In this document: positions 1-5,190 of the stretch, in pieces
Position numbering within the stretch: position 1 is the first letter of the stretch
How the letters are laid out: the number at the start of each line of letters is the position of its first letter
Origin: an uncultured Spirochaetia bacterium
GTDB lineage: Bacteria > Spirochaetota > UBA4802 > JAGODF01
Assembly: GCA_937967705.1 (NCBI GenBank)
Contig: CALCJG010000071.1
Location: forward strand, 1-5,190
Direction: 5' to 3'
DNA: 5,190 nucleotides
Position numbers and translations under genes: made by a program
Notes under the pieces: generated by a model
What the model was told of the DNA's origin: nothing
The model's database searches: none
Seen by the model: only the letters and a program-made list of their open reading frames with translations

Positions 1-2622
1 CTCAAAGAGGGAGCTGGCCCAGGCGGGTCCGTGTCCCTGGGGATTGGTGGTGTAGGGCGTTGACGGGGCCGTTCCGCCGTAGATGGAGGAACAGCCCGTA
101 GCGTTGGCGATCATCATCCGCTCCCCGAAGAGCTGGGTGATGAGCTTGATGTAGGGGGTCTCACCGCATCCCGCGCAGGCCCCGGAATACTCGAAGAGGG
201 GCTGGGAGAACTGGCTGCCCTTGACCGTCGTCTTCGGTATGAGGTTATCCTTGTAGCTGACACGGTTGGTGAAGTATTCCCAGAGATACCCCTGCTCGGT
301 CTGGGTGTCGATGGGTTTCATGATGAGGGCCTTTTCCTTTGCCGGGCAGACATCGGCGCAATTGCCGCAACCGGTGCAGTCCAGGGGACTGATCTGTATC
401 CGGAATTTAAGCCCTTCCAGGCCCTTGCCCCTGGCGTCCAGGAGCACGGTTCCGTCGGGAAGGCCCCTGGCCTCCTCCTCGTTGAGGAGGAAGGGGCGGA
501 TGACGGCGTGGGGACAGACGTAGGAGCACTGGTTGCACTGTATGCACTGGTCCGGCTGCCACTCGGGAACGTTGACCGCTATTCCGCGCTTCTCGTATTT
601 CGTGGTGCCCTGCGGGAAGGTGCCGTCGGCGTTGTCCAGGAAGGCGCTCACCGGCAGGGAGCCCCCGTCGTACCGGTTGATAGGGCCCACCACCTTGCGG
701 ATGAACTTGGGCAGTTCCCGCTCCTCGGCGTGCTTGCGCAGCAGGCTGATCCGCCTCCACTCCTCGGGGATGTCCACCTTGACGACCTCGCTGCCCCCGC
801 GCTCGATGGCGGCGATGTTCATCTGCACAATGTTTTCTCCCTTGCGGCCGTAGGATTTCTTGACCGCCTCCTTCATCTTCTCAACGGCCAGGTCATAGTC
901 CATGACATTGGCCAGCTTGAAGAAGGCCGCCTGCATTATGGAATTGGTCCTGGAGCCCAGCCCCAGTTCCTCGGCGATGGCGGTGGCGTTGATGATGTAG
1001 AACTGTATGTTGTTGTCCGCCATGTATTTCTTCATCTGGTCCGGGAGGCGGCGTTTGGTCTCCTCGGCGTCCCATATGCTGTTGAGCAGGAAGGTCCCGT
1101 TCTTGTCCAGGCCGTCCAGCATGTTGTATTGGTAGATGTAGACCGGTACGTGGCAGGCCACGAAGCGGGGGTGATGGATGAGATAGGTGGACTTGATGGG
1201 TTCGGTCCCGAAGCGAAGATGCGATATGGTGATACCCCCTGACTTCTTGGCGTCGTAGGCGAAATAGGCCTGGGCGTAGTAGTCGGTATTGTCGCCGATG
1301 ATCTTCATGGAGTTCTTGTTGGCCCCCACGGTTCCGTCGGCCCCTACGCCGTAGAACTTGTAGGCCATGGTGCCCTTGGGCCCCAGAAAGCGCTGCTCGC
1401 CCACGGGAAGGGAACGGAAGGTCACGTCGTCCACGATACCTACGGTGAAGAAATTCTTCGGCTCGAAGGACTTGAGGTTGTCGAAAACCGCCAGCAGCCG
1501 GCCCGGCGTGGTGTCCTTGGAGGAGAGGCCGTAGGTTCCCGAAACGATCATCGGGCGGCGGTCGATGTTGTAGAAGATCTCCTTGATCTCCTGGTAGAGG
1601 GGACCGCCGTTGGCGCCGGGCTCTTTTGTGCGGTCGAGGACGGCAATCCGCTTGACGGTAACCGGTATCACCTTCATCAGGTAGCGCTTGGAGAAGGGGC
1701 GGTAGAGGTGTACCGTCACGACGCCCACCTTCTCTCCCCGCTCGCGGAGGGTGTTCACCGCCTCGTGGAGGCTCTCGGTGACGGAACCCATGGCTATCAC
1801 CACGAACTCGGCGTTGCTGTCGCCGTAGTAGGTGAAGGGGTGGTATTCCCGGCCGGTGATGGCGCTGATCTCCGCCATGTAGCCCTCCACCATGTCCGGT
1901 ATGGCCTCGTAGAAGAGGTTGGAGGCTTCCCGCATCTGGAAGAAGATGTCCGGGTTCTGTGAGGTGCCCCGGGTGACCGGGTTCTCCGGGTTGAGGGCCC
2001 TGCGCCGGAAGGCGTCCACGGCGGCAAAGTCGAGGAGCCCCTCCAGGTCGGAGTATTCTATCACCTCGATCTTCTGGATTTCATGGGATGTGCGGAACCC
2101 GTCGAAGAAATGCAGGAAGGGAACCCGGCTCTTGATGGCGGCGAGATGGGCGATGGCCCCCAGGTCCATGACCTGCTGTACGCTGGAACTGGCCAGCATG
2201 GCGAAACCGGTCTGACGGACCGCATAGATGTCGGAATGATCCCCGAAGATGGAGAGGGCGTGGGTGGAAAGGGACCTCGCCGTCACGTGCATGACGCCGG
2301 GGAGCAGCTCGCCGGACATCTTGTACATGTTGGGGATCATCAGCAGCAGACCCTGGGAGGCGGTGTAGGTGGAGGAGAGGGCCCCGGCCTGCAGCGCGCC
2401 GTGCATGGTGGCGGCCGCCCCGGCCTCGGACTGCATCTCGATGACGCGCACCACGTTTCCGAAGAGGTTCTTTTTGCCCGCCGCCGCCCATTCGTCAATG
2501 GTTTCCGCTATGGGGGAGGACGGGGTAATGGGATAGATGGCCGCCACCTCGGTAAAGGCGTAGGCAACATGAGCGGCCGCCATGTTGCCGTCCATAGATT
2601 TCATCACTTTGTTTTCGGACAT
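1..2622 (-). CDS. nifJ: Pyruvate:ferredoxin (flavodoxin) oxidoreductase, C-terminus cut by window edge
   Basis: Cytoplasmic enzyme that oxidatively decarboxylates pyruvate with CoA to acetyl-CoA and CO2 and reduces ferredoxin or flavodoxin. The frame is open for 874 residues from ATG at 2622. About 300 more residues of this roughly 1,170-1,230-residue family lie beyond the left edge. Seen in order: N-terminal POR domain with YPITPSS (T33), E66 and R116; a gamma-type domain with GVGADGTVGA (425-434); the EKR motif (677-679); a two-cluster ferredoxin domain with C693/C696/C699/C703 and C749/C752/C755/C759; and the start of the TPP domain with C816, C819 and C844. From memory, Desulfovibrio africanus PFOR uses T31, E64, R114, C812, C815 and C840. 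The offsets here are a constant +2 and then +4, so the gene looks intact and colinear with that homodimeric enzyme. The fourth ligand of the proximal cluster and the GDG...N Mg-TPP motif fall outside the window. The ATG is fixed by AAGGAG eight bases upstream. Identity is very sure; the physiological direction is not readable. Confidence 0.97.
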   Translation of the reverse strand, partial: MSENKVMKSMDGNMAAAHVAYAFTEVAAIYPITPSSPIAETIDEWAAAGKKNLFGNVVRVIEMQSEAGAAATMHGALQAGALSSTYTASQGLLLMIPNMYKMSGELLPGVMHVTARSLSTHALSIFGDHSDIYAVRQTGFAMLASSSVQQVMDLGAIAHLAAIKSRVPFLHFFDGFRTSHEIQKIEVIEYSDLEGLLDFAAVDAFRRRALNPENPVTRGTSQNPDIFFQMREASNLFYEAIPDMVEGYMAEISAITGREYHPFTYYGDSNAEFVVIAMGSVTESLHEAVNTLRERGEKVGVVTVHLYRPFSKRYLMKVIPVTVKRIAVLDRTKEPGANGGPLYQEIKEIFYNIDRRPMIVSGTYGLSSKDTTPGRLLAVFDNLKSFEPKNFFTVGIVDDVTFRSLPVGEQRFLGPKGTMAYKFYGVGADGTVGANKNSMKIIGDNTDYYAQAYFAYDAKKSGGITISHLRFGTEPIKSTYLIHHPRFVACHVPVYIYQYNMLDGLDKNGTFLLNSIWDAEETKRRLPDQMKKYMADNNIQFYIINATAIAEELGLGSRTNSIMQAAFFKLANVMDYDLAVEKMKEAVKKSYGRKGENIVQMNIAAIERGGSEVVKVDIPEEWRRISLLRKHAEERELPKFIRKVVGPINRYDGGSLPVSAFLDNADGTFPQGTTKYEKRGIAVNVPEWQPDQCIQCNQCSYVCPHAVIRPFLLNEEEARGLPDGTVLLDARGKGLEGLKFRIQISPLDCTGCGNCADVCPAKEKALIMKPIDTQTEQGYLWEYFTNRVSYKDNLIPKTTVKGSQFSQPLFEYSGACAGCGETPYIKLITQLFGERMMIANATGCSSIYGGTAPSTPYTTNPQGHGPAWASSLFE

Positions 2623-2630
2623 GTTTCTGG

Positions 2631-2636
2631 CTCCTT
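2631..2636 (-). promoter_or_regulatory. Ribosome binding site of nifJ
   Basis: On the minus strand AAGGAG lies eight bases before the ATG at 2622. This is a strong, well-spaced Shine-Dalgarno sequence and supports that start. The protein beginning there aligns directly with the PFOR N-terminus. Confidence 0.8.
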
Positions 2637-2651
2637 GCACATGAGGGATAA

Positions 2652-2675
2652 TGCGGGAACATCCGTGAGCCCGCA
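2652..2675 (-). other. Short hairpin in the presumed nifJ leader
   Basis: TGCGGG and CCCGCA form perfect 6-bp arms (2652-2657 and 2670-2675) around a 12-base loop. The stem ends 15 bases upstream of the nifJ ribosome binding site. No U-tract follows on either strand, so it does not look like a factor-independent terminator. It could stabilise the 5' end of the nifJ mRNA, be a protein site, or be chance in GC-rich DNA. Confidence 0.3.
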
Positions 2676-2697
2676 GGATTGCTGGTACATCTTTGTA

Positions 2698-2726
2698 ACC
2701 ATGACACCTGTCGGGATTTCTGTCAA
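2698..2726 (-). promoter_or_regulatory. nifJ: Candidate sigma70-type promoter for nifJ
   Basis: A perfect TTGACA hexamer reads towards nifJ at 2726-2721. Seventeen bases further on, the -10 position holds CATGGT (2703-2698), which matches TATAAT at only three of six bases. The -35 is therefore convincing and the -10 is poor, which would suit an activated promoter or a chance -35 match. A small inverted repeat, GACA-CC-TGTC on the plus strand (2703-2712), lies in the spacer, where a regulator could bind. The predicted start would be near 2691, giving a leader of about 70 bases that includes the 2652-2675 hairpin. Confidence 0.3.
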
Positions 2727-2768
2727 CCATATTAGGGGCAAACGGCTACGGGGGGGCAGTACGGAGGC

Positions 2769-2798
2769 AGGGAAAATTATCACTGGATAATCTCCCCT
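2769..2798. repeat. Imperfect inverted repeat in the nifJ/photolyase divergent region
   Basis: The core is a perfect ATTATC-ACTG-GATAAT inverted repeat (2776-2781 and 2786-2791). Extending outward, arms of 13 bases (2769-2781 and 2786-2798) pair except at two positions. The right arm contains GATAAT, a five-of-six match to a plus-strand -10 element, although no good -35 lies 16-18 bases upstream of it. The dyad sits 63 bases before the photolyase ATG. A repressor or activator site over the photolyase promoter is the likeliest reading. A terminator is unlikely because there is no T-run on either side and no gene ends here. Confidence 0.45.
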
Positions 2799-2824
2799 TG
2801 CCATGCTATCCTTGAGGGAGAGTA

Positions 2825-2838
2825 TTGACCCGGGTCAA
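2825..2838. promoter_or_regulatory. Perfect 14-bp palindrome, candidate operator upstream of the photolyase
   Basis: TTGACCCGGGTCAA is a perfect 14-bp palindrome. Its format, TTGAC-N4-GTCAA, resembles operators of the CRP/FNR superfamily, where FNR itself uses TTGAT-N4-ATCAA. It ends 22 bases before the preferred photolyase ATG at 2861, in the probable 5' leader, where a bound protein would block transcription. Its first three bases are the TTG that could otherwise serve as an upstream photolyase start, which is one reason to doubt that start. The dyad is directly visible; the regulator family is inferred from format only. Confidence 0.45.
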
Positions 2839-2849
2839 ACCGACGGGTC

Positions 2850-2857
2850 GGAAGGAG
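2850..2857 (+). promoter_or_regulatory. Ribosome binding site of the photolyase; bears on start choice
   Basis: GGAAGGAG directly abuts ATG 2858 and lies three bases before ATG 2861. Zero spacing makes 2858 a poor start, so 2861 is preferred although its spacer is still short. The rival TTG at 2825 has GAGGGAG four bases upstream (2814-2820). Confidence 0.5.
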
Positions 2858-2860
2858 ATG

Positions 2861-4207
2861 ATGATTCCGGATACCAGGATCAGGCCCCTGAACGAAAGGT
2901 CCCCGGTTGAGGGGGATTATGTCCTCTACTGGATGCAGCAGTCCCAGAGGGCCCGATGGAACCACGCCCTGGAGTACGCGGTTTACCGGGCCAACACCCT
3001 GGGTCTGCCGCTTATGGTCTGTTTCGGAATGACAGACCGGTTTCCCGAGGCCCGGGAGCGGCAGTACCGGTTTATGCTTCAGGGGCTGGCGGAGACCGCC
3101 CGGGATCTCCGGGAGCGGGGGGCGTGCTTCATCCTGCGCCGGGGGGACCCCGCTGATGTGGCCATCGCCCTGGCGGAGCATGCGGCCCTGATGGTAACGG
3201 ACCGGGGATATCTCCGTATTCAGAGGCAGTGGCGGGAGCGGGCGGCCGCCTCCCTGCGCTGTCCCCTCATGCAGGTGGAAAGCGATGTCATCGTGCCAGT
3301 GGAAGAGGCTTCGTCCAAGGAGGAGTTTAGCGCCGGGACCTTCCGGCCCCGTCTGCTCAGAAAACTGGAGGAATATCTTCTGCCCCTGAAGGAGCGGAGG
3401 CTTGCAACCCCCTTTCCGGGGGGGGAGATCCCCTCGGAGGACCCGGAGGATATCGAGGGGCTGCTCGGGGGGCTTGATATCGTACGGGAGAGGGAATACC
3501 GCCCCCGCCTGAAGGGAGGGACCTCCGAGGCCCTCCGGCTCCTGGAGGAATTCATCGAGGACAGGCTCGCGCGGGTGCCGGAGGAGCGGAATGATCCCTC
3601 CCGGGACTGCATCTCCCGTCTGAGCCCCTATTTCCATTTCGGCCAGTTGTCGCCGCTCTACGCGGCCCTGCAGGTGCGGGAGCGCCCGTCCCCCGGGGCG
3701 GACATCATCCTGGAAGAGCTTATCGTGCGGCGGGAGCTGGCGGTCAACTACGTCCATTATAATCCCCGCTACGACGCCTGGGAGGGACTGCCCGCCTGGG
3801 CCCGAAAGACCATGGAGGAGCACGCCGGGGACCCCCGGGACTACCTCTATACCGACAGGGAGCTGGAGGAGGCCCGGACTCACGACCCTTACTGGAACGC
3901 CGCCCAGCGGGAGCTCCTCCTTGCGGGACACATGCACGGCTATATGCGCATGTACTGGGGCAAGAAGATCCTCGAATGGAGCCTCACGCCGGAGGAGGGT
4001 TTCCGACGGGCCCTGCGGCTCAACAACGCCTACGGCCTCGACGGGAGGGACCCCGGAGGCTTTGCCGGCGTGGCCTGGTGCTTCGGAAAGCACGACCGCG
4101 CCTGGGGCTCGCGGCCGGTTTTCGGCAAGGTGCGCTACATGAACGCCGCGGGTCTGCGGCGGAAGTTTGCCATGGGGGAGTATCTGAAGCGGATCGATGC
4201 GCTTTGA
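2861..4207 (+). CDS. phr: Class II deoxyribodipyrimidine (CPD) photolyase
   Basis: Repairs cyclobutane pyrimidine dimers in DNA, using blue/near-UV light and fully reduced FAD. Starting at ATG 2861 it is complete at 448 residues, a normal length for the class. Residues about 10-150 form the N-terminal alpha/beta antenna domain, including VLYWM and FMLQGL; TFRPRLL follows near 160-166. The helical FAD domain holds RNDP (243-246), SPYFHFGQLS (255-264), EELIVRREL (285-293), HDPYWNAAQ (341-349), HGYMRMYW, LDGRDP (393-398) and PVFGKVRYMN. W345, W366 and W373 have exactly the spacing of the class II electron-transfer triad W360/W381/W388 of Methanosarcina mazei, and N388 matches the Asn near the flavin (N403 there). 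This signature separates class II from class I photolyases and cryptochromes. An in-frame TTG at 2825 would add 12 residues, but it lies in a palindrome and family N-termini match the shorter form. A run of eight G (3418-3425) lies in a variable linker. It is divergent from nifJ and has an alpha/beta hydrolase downstream. Confidence 0.96.
   Translation: MIPDTRIRPLNERSPVEGDYVLYWMQQSQRARWNHALEYAVYRANTLGLPLMVCFGMTDRFPEARERQYRFMLQGLAETARDLRERGACFILRRGDPADVAIALAEHAALMVTDRGYLRIQRQWRERAAASLRCPLMQVESDVIVPVEEASSKEEFSAGTFRPRLLRKLEEYLLPLKERRLATPFPGGEIPSEDPEDIEGLLGGLDIVREREYRPRLKGGTSEALRLLEEFIEDRLARVPEERNDPSRDCISRLSPYFHFGQLSPLYAALQVRERPSPGADIILEELIVRRELAVNYVHYNPRYDAWEGLPAWARKTMEEHAGDPRDYLYTDRELEEARTHDPYWNAAQRELLLAGHMHGYMRMYWGKKILEWSLTPEEGFRRALRLNNAYGLDGRDPGGFAGVAWCFGKHDRAWGSRPVFGKVRYMNAAGLRRKFAMGEYLKRIDAL
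3418..3425 (+). repeat. Run of eight G inside the photolyase gene
   Basis: An uninterrupted G8 tract encodes part of Pro-Gly-Gly in the variable linker between the antenna and FAD domains. The frame as given is correct, because family motifs are in register on both sides. Tracts of this length can slip during replication or be misread in sequencing. Confidence 0.7.
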
Positions 4208-4368
4208 GAAACGGATCAGGCGGCGGCGCTTATCACACCCCTTCCTTTGAACAGTTGGCAGCGGGGTAAAATATGGTTGCCGGAGAGGGGCGTGATGTTA
4301 GGATGATGCGTAGCCTTGAGGCCCGGTCCGCCCGGAGAGCGGAGAGAAAAGCGAGCAGGAGCGATGAT
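4208..4368. other. Intergenic region between photolyase and hydrolase
   Basis: These 161 bases hold no RNA gene and no convincing terminator: no stable GC stem followed by T residues is visible after the photolyase stop. A possible weak plus-strand promoter is TAAAAT at 4267-4272 (five of six to TATAAT), but the only -35-like bases, TTTGAA at 4246-4251, are 15 bases away, so it is doubtful. Two adjacent ATG codons at 4303 and 4306 are in frame with the hydrolase and could extend it by 22 or 21 residues, but the resulting Arg/Ser/Ala-rich extension lacks family character. Confidence 0.5.
4357..4361 (+). promoter_or_regulatory. Ribosome binding site of the alpha/beta hydrolase
   Basis: AGGAG ends seven bases before ATG 4369, which is near-ideal spacing. 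It decides this start over the in-frame ATGs at 4303 and 4306. A nearer ATG at 4364 is out of frame and meets TGA two codons later. Confidence 0.7.
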
Positions 4369-5190
4369 ATGAACCAGCCGGAAATCCTTTCCCAGAACAT
4401 CGGCGATGCCGAGGTTCAGTACCTTTATTATCCCGGGGACGGTCCCACGGTTATCCTGCTGCACGCCACGGGTTTCCTGCCCTGGCTGTGGCATCCCCTG
4501 GCCCGGAGCCTGGCGGGGGAGTACCGCGTGCTGGCCCCCTATTTCTGCGATCACCGGCACGCCGAGCCCGAGGAGGGGCTGGAGTGGATGCTCCTGGCTG
4601 ACGATCTCTGCCGGTTCTGCGAGGGACTGGGGGTGGAAAGGCCCCTGCTGGCGGGGCACTCCATGGGGGCCACCGTGATGACCCTGGCCGAGGCGCTGCA
4701 CGGACCCGTGGCCCGGGGCATGGTCCTCTTTGAGCCCATCTTTCTGCCCGGGGAGATATATCAGATGGACCTCACCATCGATCAGCATCCCCTGGCCTCC
4801 AAGTCCATCAAGCGGAGGAATCACTGGGAGGACGCCTCCGAGGCCCGGGACTACCTGCGCTCCCGGGCGCTCTTTAGAAACTGGGACGACGAGATGCTGG
4901 ACCTCTACATACGGTACGGCATGGTCCCCGGGGAGACCGGGGGGCTCAATCTCCTCTGCCATCCCCGGAGGGAGGCGGCGCTCTTTATGGGCTCGCAGAA
5001 GCGCGATCCCTGGCCCCTGCTGCCCGGCATCGCCTGCCCGGTGCTGGTGGTGGAGGGGGAGTTGAGCGACAACCGGCATTTCATCGATCTTAAGAAAGCC
5101 GCCTCGCTCATTCCTTCCGGCCGGTACCGTCTCGTGGAGGGGGCTGGGCATCTCATCCCCATGGAGAAGCCCGGCGAGACGGCAGCCCTT
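4369..5190 (+). CDS. Alpha/beta hydrolase fold protein, C-terminus cut by window edge
   Basis: A cytoplasmic serine hydrolase of the alpha/beta fold; the substrate is unknown. The frame is open for 274 residues to the right edge, and probably only a short tail is missing. The oxyanion-hole segment HATGF is at 32-36 after a hydrophobic strand (VILL). The nucleophile elbow is GHSMG with S98. The acid is probably D234, in the GELSDNR segment after strand VLVV, with E231 as an alternative. The catalytic His is H261 in GAGHLIPMEKP, where the family expects it. Residues about 125-205 form the cap region, rich in charged residues and Trp. No signal peptide or membrane segment is visible. The usual DxxGxGxS stretch after strand 4 is replaced by APYFCDHRHAEP. 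Family members include esterases, lactonases, C-C hydrolases and dehalogenases; nothing here chooses among them. It lies 161 bases after the photolyase on the same strand, so co-transcription is possible but unproven. Confidence 0.88.
   Translation, partial: MNQPEILSQNIGDAEVQYLYYPGDGPTVILLHATGFLPWLWHPLARSLAGEYRVLAPYFCDHRHAEPEEGLEWMLLADDLCRFCEGLGVERPLLAGHSMGATVMTLAEALHGPVARGMVLFEPIFLPGEIYQMDLTIDQHPLASKSIKRRNHWEDASEARDYLRSRALFRNWDDEMLDLYIRYGMVPGETGGLNLLCHPRREAALFMGSQKRDPWPLLPGIACPVLVVEGELSDNRHFIDLKKAASLIPSGRYRLVEGAGHLIPMEKPGETAAL

Noticed and set aside
508..1242. 244-codon open frame on the plus strand inside nifJ
   Set aside because: It runs antisense across the gamma, EKR and ferredoxin domain region of nifJ, whose frame is continuous and motif-rich. 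The plus-strand product resembles no family I know.
2750..2756. G7 tract in the intergenic region as a phase-variable promoter spacer
   Set aside because: It does not lie between paired -35 and -10 elements on either strand, so no switching role can be supported.
2083..2790. 235-codon plus-strand open frame running from inside nifJ into the intergenic region
   Set aside because: Most of it lies opposite the conserved N-terminal POR domain of nifJ. Its intergenic part has no protein character and covers the nifJ leader and candidate promoter.
2780..4093. 437-codon open frame on the minus strand opposite the photolyase
   Set aside because: It is a shadow of the GC-rich photolyase gene. Its product is rich in Pro, Gly, Arg, His and Gln with no recognisable domain, while the opposite strand has unmistakable class II photolyase motifs throughout.
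4311..4345. GC-rich stretch after the photolyase as a terminator
   Set aside because: Only 4-bp stems such as GCCT/AGGC form, and no T-run follows on the plus strand.
4303..4368. Upstream in-frame ATG codons (4303, 4306) as the hydrolase start
   Set aside because: They lack a clear ribosome binding site and add an Arg/Ser/Ala-rich extension. ATG 4369 has AGGAG at seven-base spacing and gives a normal distance to the first strand of the fold.
4216..5151. 311-codon open frame on the minus strand opposite the hydrolase
   Set aside because: The product has low-complexity shadow composition and no domain. The plus strand encodes a complete alpha/beta hydrolase triad with a good ribosome binding site.

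Overview
The window holds three protein-coding genes and two intergenic regions. Two of the genes are cut by the window edges. The DNA is GC-rich (around 60% by eye). The gene content points to an anaerobic or microaerophilic bacterium: a long single-chain pyruvate:ferredoxin oxidoreductase of the Desulfovibrio type sits beside a class II CPD photolyase, a photolyase class found in many anaerobic bacteria (including Desulfobacterota), methanogens and eukaryotes. A Desulfobacterota-like host is a reasonable guess, but nothing here fixes the taxon.

Layout. Positions 1-2622 on the minus strand carry the first 874 residues of nifJ. The reading frame is intact and runs off the left edge inside the thiamine-diphosphate domain. 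Positions 2623-2860 are a divergent intergenic region. It carries a TTGACA hexamer pointing towards nifJ, a leader hairpin in front of nifJ, an imperfect inverted repeat, and a perfect 14-bp palindrome just ahead of the photolyase. Positions 2861-4207 on the plus strand are a complete class II photolyase gene with its tryptophan triad and flavin-domain signatures. Positions 4208-4368 are a 161-bp gap with no recognisable RNA or clear terminator. Positions 4369-5190 on the plus strand are the first 274 residues of an alpha/beta hydrolase; the frame is still open at the right edge but the whole catalytic triad is present.

How they work together. NifJ converts pyruvate and CoA to acetyl-CoA and CO2 and passes electrons to ferredoxin or flavodoxin. 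The photolyase repairs UV-induced cyclobutane pyrimidine dimers using light and reduced FAD. The hydrolase substrate cannot be read from the sequence. The photolyase and hydrolase point the same way and could be co-transcribed, but the 161-bp gap makes independent transcription equally possible. The sequence shows no pathway link between nifJ and the photolyase; the shared feature is the divergent control region. I see no mobile element, CRISPR array, tRNA, rRNA or clearly new multi-gene system. The palindromes in the divergent region are the most notable unexplained structure.
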